Below, piece by piece: positions 1 to 13,200 of a DNA stretch of 64,000 bases. Source of the stretch: Monomorium pharaonis (lineage: Eukaryota; Arthropoda; Insecta; Hymenoptera; Formicidae); contig NC_050477.1 of NCBI RefSeq assembly GCF_013373865.1, positions 5,788,869 to 5,852,868 of the forward strand. The letters are read 5' to 3'. The position numbers were made by a program, and so were the translations under genes. The notes beneath the pieces are model-generated. The model was given only the letters and a program-made list of their open reading frames with translations. It did no database searches and was not told the DNA's origin. Each line of letters starts with the position of its first letter. The stretch's first letter is position 1.

Positions 1-1
1 T

Positions 2-76
2 TTTTGTCTTGAACAAGGAAATATTGTTGCTCACATCAAAACTGCATTTATTACCATAGGCTCGATAGGCCTTTGA
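2..76 (+). CDS. Possible C-terminal end of an upstream gene (partial)
   Basis: An open frame runs from the window edge to a TGA at 74-76 and would encode about 24 residues, including the stretch EQGNIVAHIKTAFITIGS. Base composition is less AT-rich than the sequence that follows. I do not recognise the protein. It could equally be chance, since only 75 bases are visible and no splice acceptor can be seen. Upstream sequence would settle it. Confidence 0.25.
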   Translation, partial: FCLEQGNIVAHIKTAFITIGSIGL

Positions 77-1075
77 CAACGCATTTTCTTTCTAGAATGC
101 GACCAGTTTCCTGTGATGACGCTACTTAATCATCTAATGATCAAACTATATGCTCATTACGTTGTCAATATGATAGATGATAAAGTGCTGTAGCAGAAGG
201 GAATTATTATTTGATATACATTATTTTATATAAAATTAAAAATAAAATAATGTACATATATAATATGTAATTCAACTGAATAATAAATATGAATCTGTAA
301 ATATTACACTGTAAAAACTTTGTGAATAACATATACATAAATGGAGCTTTGTAAAATATGCAATGTAAAAAATTATAAATAAAAAATAGACATGCATGAG
401 AAGATATAAAATAAAACGGAAATGGTAATTATATGTAATTATATACTTATGCTACAATTAAATTATTTAAAGTTGTAAGAATTTATTTCCTTTCTTCACA
501 AAAAAACTGTATATTTTATTTTTATTTTTACATAATTTCAAAATTTTTTCAATTTCTCTGTATCTGTTCTCTTTTTCTACTATTCATGAATCTAAATGCT
601 GTCTAATGAAATTCTATGTATTGTTATTTTATAAAAATTTTAAAATGTATGAAAATGTATGTAATTTTAAGTAATGTCAGTAAAAAAACAAATTATTTAC
701 ATTATGAACGTAGAAAATTTGAAAAAAAAATTTTTGTATGTATTATAATAATATTAATTTTTCTTTTGTTTAATTTTTTAATCAATTTTCGATAATTTTA
801 CGCGGCGATAACTTAATTGAACGGCGAATAACACATTCTAATAAATACTTCCAGATTCAAGGCATTTGTGGAACATGGTTGTTTTGTAACGTGCATGTTT
901 TGGAATCATGTTTAATGCATAGAACAGTGACCAAGATTCTGCCCTTCTAAACAAAAGGACGTTTTTACGAACTATTTTAACACAAAACGACGCAGTACGA
1001 CGATTTTTTCGAAACGTAACATAACAGTGTAAAAAGCTTGTGCCACATTTTAAATCAACATCGTTATACATAAAG
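77..1075. other. AT-rich intergenic stretch upstream of FDXR
   Basis: Very AT-rich sequence with many A and T runs. I see no convincing coding exon. The last 250 bases, less AT-rich, presumably hold the FDXR promoter and 5' UTR. An ATG at 1040 is in frame with the chosen FDXR start at 1076 and would add 12 residues. Confidence 0.6.
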
Positions 1076-3386
1076 ATGAGACACAACATTCTTAAAAATT
1101 GCACTCGTTCACTATGTACCGTGCAACACAAACCTCAAGTATGCATTGTTGGTGCAGGTCCGGCGGGTTTTTACGCAGCTCAACAGTTACTAAAGGTAAC
1201 AAACAATAGATTAATTATTCTTAATTATAATTAATCAGGACAGTGTCAGTTTTAACAAATCCCATGAAGACGGTGTATATTCTGTAATACCATAAACAGT
1301 ATGTATGTATGTATGTTTGTATGTATGTATGTATATAAGAATTGTTTAATTGCTTTAACCCTAATCCTACACTTGGGATAGAATAAACCCCACTGGTTTT
1401 TGGCTTTAGTCTTAGACTTAATTTTTTGCTTACTTTCATAAATTTTTTTCACTTTTTTTAAATTTAAATTGCCCCAAAATAACTTTTGAACATTATTTTT
1501 AAAAATTTAGAAAATGTGAAAAAAATTTTTTTAGCCAAAATGTTTGATAATATACGAGTAATAACCATTTAAAGAGGTTGAGATGTATTATATCCCTTGT
1601 GTAGAATACCGAATTATTTGATAGTGTATAGGATTAGGATTAAATATTTAATCCGAAATAAAGACATAAAATAAAAATAATTAACAGGATTCAAACGACG
1701 TCAAAATCAGCATACTGGACAAATTACCCATTCCTTTTGGGCTGATACGTTACGGGGTTGCTCCAGATCATCCAGAAGTGAAGAATGTCCTCAATACATT
1801 TAACAAAATTGCGACCAATCCACGTGTTGAATTCTTAGGCAATGTTAATGTTGGCAAGGATGTTGCCGTACATCACTTGCAAAAGTTCTATGATGCTGTA
1901 TTACTGGCATGTAGTATTTGAAATAAGTTATACTGTTATTTATTTAACACTTATTTCTTAAATTAATAATTATATATATGAGATATATGCTTTATGAAAA
2001 AAATATATATTATTTTAAATATTATAATGTCTTACTAATGAGTCATAAAGAGATAAGAGGATTAATTGGTATAATTGATAATTAAAAGTATTTCGAACTT
2101 ATTAAAAATATCAAGATTTGACATTTTTTCTTGTTTGACTAATAATTGTTTATTTTTTATGTTAGACTTATGGCGCTCAAGAAGATCGATTGCTCAATGT
2201 ACCTGGTGAAAATTTAAACAATGTTATATCAGCCCGACGTTTTGTTGGTTGGTACAATGGAATGCCAGAAGATAAAGATCTAAAGGTTAACTTAGATGTA
2301 GAAGAGGCAGTTATCATAGGTCAAGGTAATGTAGCAATAGACGTTGCAAGGATTCTTTTATCGCCGATTGACAAGCTCAAGGTACATAAATCTTTAATTA
2401 CAGCATTTTACCTCAAAATGAAAAACTTTCTTGTAGTAATAATGGATGACGATAAAAAGTAACATATAAAAAGATTTTAAGATTAAATAAATTATAAGAC
2501 TTTAAAAATATTTTTTAGTATTATCAATTAAAATCTCTCTTAATTACTTCAGAGCACCGACATTACGTCATACGCCTTGGAAGTCTTGTGCAATAGTAGA
2601 GTGCGAAAAGTCTTCATGGTCGGACGAAGAGGACCCTTGCAGGCTGCATTTACGACCGCAGAATTACGCGAGATTCTTAAACTGGAAAGCTGCAAAACTT
2701 TTTGGCGAAATCAAGATTTTGAAAACATACAGACAATTGTGCCGACCTTAGATAGACCTAGAAAACGATTAACGGAGCTCATGCTGAAGTCTTTAAACGA
2801 ATCCAAGAACGATTCGGAGCACGCAAAAGAACTGCATCCGATCTTCTTACGTAGTCCCGTCGAGTTTCAAGGTGACAGCAAATTAGACAGCGTCAGATTT
2901 GCTGTCAATTGTTTGCGAGGAGAGACGATACAAGATCAGACAGCCGAAATGACTAACGAATTTGAGATAATCCCTTGTGGTCTGGCTCTGCGCAGCATCG
3001 GTTATAGATCCATTCAAATAGATAGCTCGATACCGTTTAACTCAAAGAAAGGATGTGTAGAGAATATTAATGGAAAGATTGAAGGAAATCTCTATACTGC
3101 AGGATGGGCAGCGACTGGTCCAACCGGCGTCCTTTTGACGACCATGACAAACGCTTTCCGAGTTGCTAGATTGATATACAATGAATTACCCTCAAACATA
3201 AAAGAGAGCGATGGTATAGATGGTCTTCGCGACTTCATAAAATCAGATAAGAATTGGATTCAGACTGTATCTTACCAAGACTGGCAGAAGATTGATCGCG
3301 TTGAACAAGAGCGCGGTAAGGAGCGGGGAAAAGTACGGGAAAAGATAGTCAATGTGCAAGAAATGCTGGACATCGCTGCGAACTGA
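1076..3386 (+). CDS. FDXR: NADPH:adrenodoxin oxidoreductase, mitochondrial
   Basis: Flavoenzyme that passes electrons from NADPH to mitochondrial ferredoxin, for steroid hydroxylases and Fe-S cluster assembly (the fly orthologue is dare). Four coding exons: 1076-1195, 1688-1906, 2166-2381, 2553-3386, giving 462 aa, against about 490 in human. Residues 1-20 are basic and look like a mitochondrial presequence. The FAD-binding GAGPAG is at 26-31, IPFGLIRYGVAPDHP follows in exon 2, the NADP-binding GQGNVA is at 165-170, VGRRGPLQ is near 208, and GPTGVLLTTM is near the C-terminus. I chose the second ATG because it starts the basic presequence directly; the in-frame ATG at 1040 is also possible. 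Exon 2 joins exon 3 in frame only if a GC donor at 1907 is used. Family identity is very secure. Confidence 0.96.
1907..2165 (+). other. FDXR intron 2 with a GC-AG splice pair
   Basis: The protein alignment needs AVLL joined to TYGAQEDR, matching AVVLSYGAE of vertebrate FDXR as I remember it. That join is in phase only with a donor GCATGT at 1907 and the acceptor TTAG ending at 2165. The nearby GT dinucleotides at 1911 and 1914 both shift the frame and lead to an early stop. Confidence 0.8.
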
Positions 3387-4501
3387 ATTACATGAAGAAT
3401 TATGTTTAAAAAGTGTTTGAAAAATTTATACACATATATAGGCGAAGGATTGATTTAATTAACTCAAACTTTTTTCTCAAAACTTGAAGAGAATTAATTT
3501 AAAATTATTCTTCATATTAGAAAATTTATTTTTTCCCAGAAATCTTTTAATAAGCTTGATAAAACTACTGTGTCATATCTGTTCAATTGACAAACTTGAT
3601 TGCTGTAAATGGCTATATATATATAAATATATATAACAAAATATATTTTTATCGATGATTTTTTGTATATATTATACAATAATATAAATATTCGTATCAG
3701 ATTATATCTGATTGAAGAAGTTTTAGGACATAAGAGTAATTAGTAAAGAATCTTGTTTATAGATATGGTTTTTTAAAACGATTGTTTTATTGCTACGTAT
3801 TATCATATTTGTATTATCATAATTATAAATGCAAAGTTGAATAAATTTCAATTTTATATATGTACATATAAAATGAAAATTACGAATTATTACTATGTCC
3901 ACACGTGTTTAATTTTAACCTAACCTAATCTGATCTAACCTCTTCCCGACGTTCCTGATCTTGACCAGTCATCAACTCGTTCGAAAGAGGATATTTCTCA
4001 ATGATTAATAATAAATAGTATAAACGTAAGAATATATCTATCACTTTATGTCCTGTATAAAATATGCATAGGGCTTATTAATTTATTAATTATACGTAAG
4101 AATCGTAAGATGACTTGTGAGTCAATTTTTTTTCATAGGTTACCAATATATTTTTGTGTAAAATTAGTTATATTTCTTATATAAAGTTGATTATTACACT
4201 TTTTTAATGTAAAGAGAAAAATTACGTTCTTACGTAAAAAAAGCGTTAGCGCCAAAATGTATTTTCTTTTTACTATAAAAACTGGATTAATATCTTACAT
4301 TGACTAAAATTTATTATAAATTTATACACGTAAGTGAGCTGTAAATTGTTTTGCAGCTACATTAATTTTTGTTAACAATTAATATAACACTGTAAGAATT
4401 TATGGTTTGGTCTATGGATATCTTGTAAAATAAATATTAGAATATTTTTGTAACAAATGTAATTTTCAAAATTACTATATTGTTGTGTTTATAGATAAAA
4501 C
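3387..4501. other. FDXR 3' region and TSEN2 upstream region
   Basis: AT-rich intergenic DNA holding the FDXR 3' UTR and the TSEN2 promoter. A few CCTAA-like words near 3918-3945 are too few to be a telomeric array. No gene seen. Confidence 0.6.
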
Positions 4502-6388
4502 ATGAATTTGCGAGAATCAAAGAAGAAGAAAACAAGATTAAAGCCACAATTGCCATTTCCTATTCCACTGAACGAATCGGAAGAATGGCCAGTGTACACA
4601 GCACATCTCACTGATGTTGGCTCGTGTATAATTGAACCTGATGAGATGGTTGCAGTGCATTCTATGGTAAAGATAAGATAAATATTATTAATTTTTCTTA
4701 CAAACACAATAAAATGAATCTCTTTGTTTATAGGGATTTTTTGGCAAGGGATCATTATCACGTAGCTATCCATCATTTGACAAATCAAAGTACGGAGCAC
4801 CTCCAGTTGTTCGGAACAGACAGTGGCTTCATAGACAAAGGTGGCTCAAAGAAGTCAAAGAACTGAATACTGTCAACTACAAAGGTGTATAATAAAAAAC
4901 ATTTTATATACAATATCTCACTACAAATTATTATGAATGAAAATATTTTATAACAAAATTATTTTATAACGTAATATTAAAAAAAAAATTTATTAAAGAA
5001 GTTTTCTACAGTCATAAAATTTATTATATTTTATATAATTGTAGATGTTAAAGAAATTGGTCACAGCGAGGGGGAGAATATTTCACATAAAGAAAACATT
5101 GGCGACATTATTGAGATTCCGTCAAATTCTAATGAGAACGGGAGTACGCAGAAAAATGAAGTACACACGAAGAACATAGAGATTGATGAAGTCACTTTAG
5201 ATTCCACAGAGGAGGATGACATATGCATCATTGTCAATAGAGACTCGGATAAATATGGCAATAATGAAAGATCACCAAACACTCATGAGGATAAGAGCAG
5301 CCTGGAAGAGAGAAAAGAGGGAGAAGAAAATTGGAGATTGAATTATTACGATTTCAAAAGCGATTGCATAAACGAGGATGACAACCACCATGGAAAATTA
5401 TTGGTATTGCCAGATAGTGACTCTGACACCGAGAATTATTTGAAAAATATTAAGCCGAGAATCGAAAACGAAGGTTTCCCTGTTCGCGAAGCTTTGCATC
5501 TCACCTTTGAAGAGACTTTTTTCCTCCTTTTTGGATTAGGCTGCCTGCAATTGATTCATTTCGACGGTAGTCCAGTAGACATTAACAGCGCATGGTTGTA
5601 CTTTTGCAAGGAAAAGTCAGATTTTATACAAAAATATGTAGTTTATCATTATTACAGAAGCAAAGGTTGGGTGGTCAAGCCTGGCATAAAATATGGTGGT
5701 GACTTCTGTTAGTATTCATTATTTGTTCTTTGAAAAATTTTAAAATATTATTTTATCATATACTTTATATATCTTGTTATTCTTTGTTGTTGTTTATTAT
5801 GTTGTTTATAAATCTTGTTATTTTTAATCCTTTTTTAAAATAATGTTATATTCAAAAACATTTTTCTTTTTATATTATTATTATGTACATCCGAAATACT
5901 CATAAACTGTTTCAGTGCTTTATAAAGAAGGACCACCGTTTTATCATGCTTCTTACATCGTTCTAGTAGAAGTGGCAGATGCGGATTCTTTAATTATAGA
6001 TACTACTATGTCCTCACGTTCTATGACGTGGAACAATTTATTTGGATTTGAAAGACTTTCTGAAACTGCTGCTAAGGTATAAATATGTATCTATCTAATA
6101 AATATATATTATAGAAAGAGTACTTCTATTCTAATTTTAGTACGCAATATATATTTTATTTTAAATTTATTTTAAGTTTTACTTATAAATCTACTTTGTG
6201 TTTGCGAATAATAGGAAGTACTTTTTGCGCAAGTTTTATGGCCATCATCGGTACCTCGGGACATTACCATGACTAGTCCCGAAATACTTTCTGAATTCAC
6301 GGTGAGAGAACTACTTTGGCGTCGATGGAATCCGAAACAGCACCGGGAAGATGTTCCCATCGAAGAAGAGGATGAGGACTCATGCTGA
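4502..6388 (+). CDS. TSEN2: tRNA-splicing endonuclease catalytic subunit Sen2
   Basis: Catalytic subunit of the heterotetrameric tRNA-splicing endonuclease that cuts the 5' splice site of intron-containing pre-tRNAs in the nucleus. Five exons: 4502-4666, 4734-4884, 5045-5707, 5916-6076, 6215-6388; 437 aa, close to human (465). The N-terminal part holds YTAHLTDVGSCIIEPDEM and FGKGSLSR, typical of Sen2. Residues about 107-240 are acidic, Ser/Asn-rich and probably disordered. The C-terminal nuclease fold has GWVVKPGIKYGGDF followed by LLYKEGPPFYHASYIV. By family comparison the catalytic triad is Tyr329, His337 and Lys380, the last being the final codon of exon 4. All splice sites are GT-AG and phases agree. 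The gene lies about 1.1 kb downstream of FDXR on the same strand. Confidence 0.95.
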
Positions 6389-7150
6389 AGGATTTTTTAA
6401 TTTATTATTTAATTAATACAATAAACAATTTTCTAATTTAGTACTCCTAATCTTTTCTTATAACAATCTCGCTTTAAGTTATTATATATATTTTTATTTA
6501 CATTGATATTCTGTGCGTATTTATATTTAATGTTTTTATTGATAAACTGTATATTTTTTTATTAAGTATAGTACCAATTGTTATATAATATATCGTCATA
6601 AAAAGATAAAATTATTTTCTTATATAAATTTTTCTTGTGCACAATATAATTAGATATATAGTTTTATATTTATATTACGATTATTGCAAACTGTCATAAT
6701 ACGCAGTAATAATTACGATAGTATTTTGCTGTTGCAAGAATTGTACAAGATATTACATTTAAAATTAATTACGCGGATTAATTTGCTTTCTTGATTATAG
6801 AAATATTAAGGACCTAAATACTTTGGAATATATTTCTCACACACATAAGAAGCTAAGAAGTATAGACATTACCAGATACAGCAATTTCAATAATGAGAAA
6901 TTGAGAATTAAGGAAATATTAAGTTTACGAGGCATTTGAATGTTATGCATATATACATAATATCAGTCATAGCGTAACGGAATACCATCAAATCTCATGG
7001 ACTCTACGCAAGGCACTCAGCGTGGCGTTAAGCCAAATCAAATCCATGTCTTTATCAGCGATCGGCGATTCACGCGGCGGTATCGTTTGCGCTCGCCAAG
7101 TGAAAGCAAGCTGTGATCGTGAGGGCCTCCACGACACGATCCCAGGATCC
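6389..7150. other. Intergenic, TSEN2 3' side
   Basis: AT-rich to about 6960, then more balanced sequence leading into the proposed promoter at 7151. Short open frames between 6988 and 7292 on both strands overlap one another and look like composition effects in a 5' UTR or promoter. Confidence 0.5.
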
Positions 7151-7268
7151 GTACAGTCAGTCCGACGTGAGCTGGGAGCTGGCATGCCGAGTGCCGTGCA
7201 CCGCGAGTTGTCAGCGAGTCGAGCATCTCCAAATCAAGTCCAGGGATAATTACGTTCCGCACGATTTG
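7151..7268 (+). promoter_or_regulatory. Proposed initiator and noncoding first exon of the DUF4758-like gene
   Basis: A TCAGT arthropod initiator sits at 7157-7161 in a GC-richer patch, and a strong donor (GTACGTAAAG) follows at 7269. No ATG-led frame here resembles a protein. The next strong acceptor with a sensible coding start on this strand is at 17979, just before the ATG at 18028. I therefore propose that this is the 5' UTR exon, spliced across about 10.7 kb. It is inference from motifs only. Confidence 0.4.
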
Positions 7269-10200
7269 GTACGTAAAGATTAGAGCGGACATTCCGCTTC
7301 GTTATTTCTACCAAACACCACGTAACATGAGACAGCTGTCAAAAGTTTCTATACCTGTGTCATTCAAAATTTGTATATATTGTGGTATATAAGTAGCAAT
7401 ATTAGAATATTTTAAATTTGTAATAAAAGTACAAATCTAATAATATTTTACTCTCTTTATATATGAAATTATTTTGCTAATTTTTTATATTGCATAAGAA
7501 TTTATGTTTACATTCTCTTCCTATGTAGGATTTCAGTGTACTTTTTGAGAATTTAAAACTTTTAATTATTTTATGATATATAGTTTAATTTATGATATAC
7601 AGAAGTATCTTTACTGCTTTTTAAATCTAGTTAATCTAAACTAGTTTTATTATTTTAATCAATATCCGTTAAAAGTTGTAACTGATACTTGATTTTATAT
7701 TTTTTAAAATTATGTTTTTTAAATTTGTAAGAGGCAAATAATCAATTAAGTTTAATTGTTTATGGGAAAGTAGTTTGAAGGCAAATATGTCGCGGAGGTG
7801 TTGAGAGGTATTTTAAAATATTCGCATTATTTATGAAGCAGAATCAAATGATGATACTTTTAAATGTGTGAATTACATTCGATTTAAATTTTGCGCTCAG
7901 GAAAGTGTAATCCGGAAATGATCAATTAGAAGGAAATAAGTTGCGAAATTTGAATCTTAAAGACATTAGACTTCGCGTTTTTCTCTAAAATATATCAAGT
8001 AAATCTCTCAACTTAAGAAACTTGAGTATCTCGGAATAAATTAAAGGAAAAAAGAACGTGTTCGGTGAATTCACGTGCGCATGTACTGCGTACACATCGT
8101 GTTTCTCCGACTCGTGAAAGATGCTCGAGGACGAATGCGCGACGATCAGGACGACCGATGAATAAAGAATCGTGTCACTTTCATGTAAGCTGAATACGAG
8201 AGAAAGCGCGAGAGAGTATTCGTCCGTATCTGCGCTTAATTTATAGGAGAGATGATATTTTCCAAGTAGAGGAACAAAAAGGACAACAAACGAAACTCTT
8301 TTTCTGTCTCAAACTTTCGATATTAGAAGAGACAATTCCTAATGCGATAATACATTTTAAATGCATTTTAAATGCATTTTAAGAATTTGAAGACATTTAT
8401 TTGAACTTAATTCTTTTAACGATACAAAGATTAATTATTAAATTATTAAAAAATCAAGGGAACGCCGATTTGTTTTATTTCTTGATGTCTAAAAAAATTG
8501 TAAATTGTTTTTTCTTAATGTTCTAATTGTAATATATGTAATATATGTATTATATAATTTTTATTACATTATAACATTTGCGCTCGTGCAATTTTATATT
8601 TTTATTATGTTATGTTAATTTCATAATCGCGATAGCTGCTTTGATGAATTCTTAAGATCAAGATCATTCTAGAGACAAGTAGATAATACAGTAAGAAACG
8701 GAGAGATTTCACAAAAGCGTTCTCCGTTTTATATGTAAGAGCAAAATTTTCAAATTAAGGTGGTAATCAAGGTATTAAAATGTCAGGTGAAATTAACCAA
8801 TCGCAAAAAAAAACAGTGGATGTTGTGCGAGACACGCAGTAGATCGCAGAAGCATTTCTTATAATACGAACGATCGCGCGCCGTAAACGGACGAGTGAAT
8901 GTCATCCTTGTCTCACGATACCTGGGAATTTAGTCGCATTCGAGACAGCGATGCGCTCAGCAACAAACAAATCTGCTGCCCGACATCAGCAAAGAAAAAC
9001 TCTAAGCGAAATTTTAAGCGAGTAACTTTCGACCTTTAATTGCCACCCGAGAACTTGAGCCGGATGTATTGATTAATTGACTAAAAAAGGAAGACTTACA
9101 AATTGCCCTGAAATTACTTTAATTATACGATAATCTAATTCTTTTTTTTATTATGCACTTTCACATTAAATCACGCTCACAATATTCGCTAATCTTTTAG
9201 AATATTTTAAAAGAACTTAATTTTGAAAAGAAAAAACATATTGGATAATGCACTGAGAAAACTGTCCAATCAAATTATCCTTTCAAAAAATAACAAACAT
9301 TTAGATCGGACAAAAATCCGATTACTACGTTTTATTAGGATCATAAATCATCAGAATATTTGAAAAAACCAAATTATTTATTTAAAAAGTGATAATTATT
9401 TATTTTCCGTTTATTTTCGGGCATTTTGATGATTTCATTCCCATTAAACCGTAGTCGTATTTCTATCTAATGTAAATATCTATATTTGTTACTTTTTGAT
9501 ACTAATTCTATTACTCTCTGGAAATTTTTCTCAGTGTGTTTGTATAAAAACATTTTTTCATGGTTATCTTATTTTTAAACATTTTCTTTGCTGTTGATTG
9601 TTATAAAAAAAGAATTAATAAAATTAAAATATAATAATTAAAATAAATTAAAATTAATCTTCTTAATTATTGAAGGTACTTTTGATGCATTGCCTATAGC
9701 TTTGATACCGCCTTGCATAATCGAGATGTGACCTCGACGAGGAAGACAGTGGACACCGTGTATATTCCTTAGAGCCGTAAAGCTGAGCGAGATTCAAGTG
9801 AAAGTGTATAACTGTTTGCACCGTCAGTATGTTCCCTACGGCATCCTTATGCCGAGGTACTCCTGGTTGTAATTGGAATATCGCTTATGTTACGTTGCGT
9901 TACATTACGTGCGCGGTACACCTGATGTGCAGCATACGCGCGAAAAAGCGAGAGTCACTATCTCGATTAGCATATTTCGGAACAAAACAACTTTCACTCG
10001 GATTTGATAAGCGAACTTTAGAGCCGCAGCTTTAGCCTCCAGTACCGTTACAATTTTTCACAATTCTAGAAGTCAGAATTAATTCCTGCTATTAATCTTC
10101 AAACTACTTACTCTGTTAAAGAACAAACAACTTAATGTTACAAACGAAAACTAAACCATTCTGTCGGTTGTCTGCAAGAGATGCACAATAAACGACTTGT

Positions 10201-13200
10201 TTGTCGTTTATTTTAATTATTTTGTTTATTTAATTAATTCATAATTGTTTTATTTTTATTATTCTTTGGTTATAATTTCTAGTATAATTTTTTTGATTGA
10301 TTCAAGTATAAATTATGATGACGTAATAATTTTTTCTAAATACAACAAATGGCTATAAATTATTATTTACAGTTGTAAAAAGACAAAATTTTAATTTTGT
10401 CCTACCGCTTCGGGACAAGACTAATTTCGATTAGATCCAACAGTTGACTCGATCCGTTTTAATTAAATAAAAATTTCCTATCGATAATTGCATCGATTGT
10501 TGAAAGAGGTTGACGAGCCCTCAATCCCATACTTCTTGCCTACAAGTGCGCCCCAGATTATCTTCACGCGTCAATGTTTAGATTTTTACAATTTATTCGA
10601 TCCCGTTTGTATCTCGATACACCTATAGATCGATCGACGTGTTACGAAAAAGTCGGTTCTTTCGGCTCGCCGAGAGCTTAGCTGCTCGATCGTAGCGGCG
10701 GCGGTCGTTTCCATTCGGGGCCGGCGATGGAGAGCGATTGCTAAATGGGCATTCCTGAGAGAACCTAAGCTTGCTTTCTAAGCGAGGTCCCCGGTCACGT
10801 GTGGTTCGGTCCCGGTTTGCGCGGATATTTCTGCTCCGGACACGTGCGGCTTGTCGCCCGCGCTCGTGACGACCAAGTGCGTGCGACATACGGGGCACGT
10901 TCGCCGCTCCCGTTTTCTTACGCACACACACACGCCCCGATACACTTTTGCCGCCGCCGCGTGTGATTACCGCGGAGGAACTGTTGCAATTCTATTGACC
11001 CTGAACGTAGCACGGATTTATTCGTATTATTACTTACTTCTTTCTTAAATTAGAACGGTGAACGCCGGGTTCAATCGAAACCCGTCCAGTTTGAAAACAA
11101 CGCTTCAACTTTCAGCGGAAATCTCTTAATGACTTTTCCTAATTTTACGCTACTTTTTTATACGTAAAGTTGTTTTATTTTTAAACTATAAATCCAGAAT
11201 ACAGTTAATCAATTTAAATTCACATTTCTAATTGATTAAACATTAATTTTCGTATAAAAAAAGGAAAGAAAAAGCGAAAGAGATATCATTCGTAATTCTA
11301 GATCTGGAAATTGTAGATTTTATCTTGATTAAGTGGCATTTAATCTGATCAGTCGCGCGATTTACAGTTCTAGATCTCGTTTTAGATTCAGCGGGACCCT
11401 GTAATCATCCTACGCAATTCGTTACTCCCCGATCTACACAACGCTCTTTCGTTTCCTACGAGATTCGGTTGTTATTACGTGGCGTGCGTAATTACGAGTT
11501 TGAGGGGTTCGCGCGTTTCCAGCGCGATGCTCCCGCGGGCACGAATGCATTTTTACGCGGTTGCATTACGTATACACTCGCGCTGATGGAAAGTAAAATA
11601 AAATTCGCGGAACACGCACGCATTCACGTGTTGCGCGCACGCTTTGCAGGGCTTCCTGCAAGTGAAATCGCGGGTGACTTCCGCTTCCGATTTGATCTTG
11701 CCGCGTCTCTCGCTTGTCGCGGATCGCGAAAGAGAAACGGAATCTGGGTCGATCGGTCGATCGTGGACCGTGCGATCAGGAAGCAATTAAGGATAACCAT
11801 ACCGTTTGCCATAAGCGGCAAGGAAATTTACACACATTGCTAAATCGCACTCGAATATCGCGCGATACTTCAGCACGTGTTTTTTTTTACCTTTTCTTTG
11901 TTCGACGATTGCAGGCTGTTTCGCTAATGAATTAATAATAAGTTCTGTGTAATGACCGAATGTGCGGAATATACTCTTGAATTGGCCGTAAATTAACTTT
12001 ATGTTGTACTCACTATCTCATTTAGGTCTTAATTTAAAAATGATACCTGTAATTTGCGCCAAACGTTTGCTTTTTTAAATTTGTTATTTACATTACTGAG
12101 AGTCGTCAGTATTTCTTTATTTCGATTTTATGTATTCTCAGAATAACTATTATATTGTCGTAAATACGTAATGTTTCCTATAACTTAAAACCTCGACTGA
12201 AAAAGGTGTCGTTACAAAACTCGACGCGTTAATCCGTTGCCAAATGCAGGAACCAGAGACGCGAAGAGTCGCGGGCCGCGTCGTAACGCGTTTGGACACT
12301 TTGTCATCCATGAAAATAAGCCGGTTCCCCTAAGTTTGGTAATTCCGATGTACGCGAAAAGGAGTCGCAATTTATTATTAAAGTGGCATAGTCGCTCCAA
12401 ACACGCGCGCGTTCTCTTTCCTTTTTCTCGCGTTCGCACGAGCGAGCAAGCGAGCGAGCATTACGAACGACTCTTGCGAATTTCGCAAGCGCGGCTGCCT
12501 AACGACGGGGTTCCAATCCGACGCGGTGTTTTGCGGTAAAACTCCGACAATCTCTCTAAAGCGGATATATTGAACGATTCGGAGGCAAGAAGACATTAAA
12601 AATTTTACAACACGCCGTTGCATTATCCCGCCGCAAATTTTAATATCATCTCGTTTCGAGTAACGATGTCAGGATCTGACAGTTTTATTCGGTATAATAA
12701 CGTATTGCAGTTTGTCAGCGTTTAATATAATCGTTTCTGTAAATGGCAATCTTTGAAAATAAACGATTTTAAATAATAAATTTCGAACGTCGTTCCATTG
12801 TAATTAATTTAATTATATTAATTTTTATATATAAATTTAATGGTTTACTGTTTCATTGTAATAAATTTAATTGATAATTTGAGGTTTATGTTTTATTTTT
12901 TTTTTTACTGGAGAACATTTATCAAAATTCCGAGACGATCTTAAGGAGGGATCAAGAAGCTAATGAGGGACTGTGAAAAATGAATTAGAAGGTGATGAAT
13001 TAGCAGCCGCGGGGAGAGACCGTAGGTCTTCAAGGAGGAATCTCCTTCATATCCCGATGCCAGCCGGAAGGCTGAGCGACGCAGGACGTCCAATTAAAAA
13101 TAGCCGTCCTCGGGACAAAAGTGAAGACGAAATTGTCGTAACAAAACCAGCGAAACCACGTGAACGGCCGTGATCTCCCCGGGAAGACGAGGGAGTCGGA

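Noticed and set aside
1911..2165. GT donor for FDXR intron 2
   Set aside because: GT at 1911 or 1914 gives the wrong phase and an early stop; only the GC donor keeps the conserved frame.
3911..3945. CCTAA-like words suggesting an interstitial telomere
   Set aside because: Only two or three imperfect units; too short to support a telomeric array.
10623..12623. Several overlapping frames of 65-124 codons on both strands
   Set aside because: They occur in GC-richer islands simultaneously in several frames, show no recognisable motif and have no consistent splice structure.
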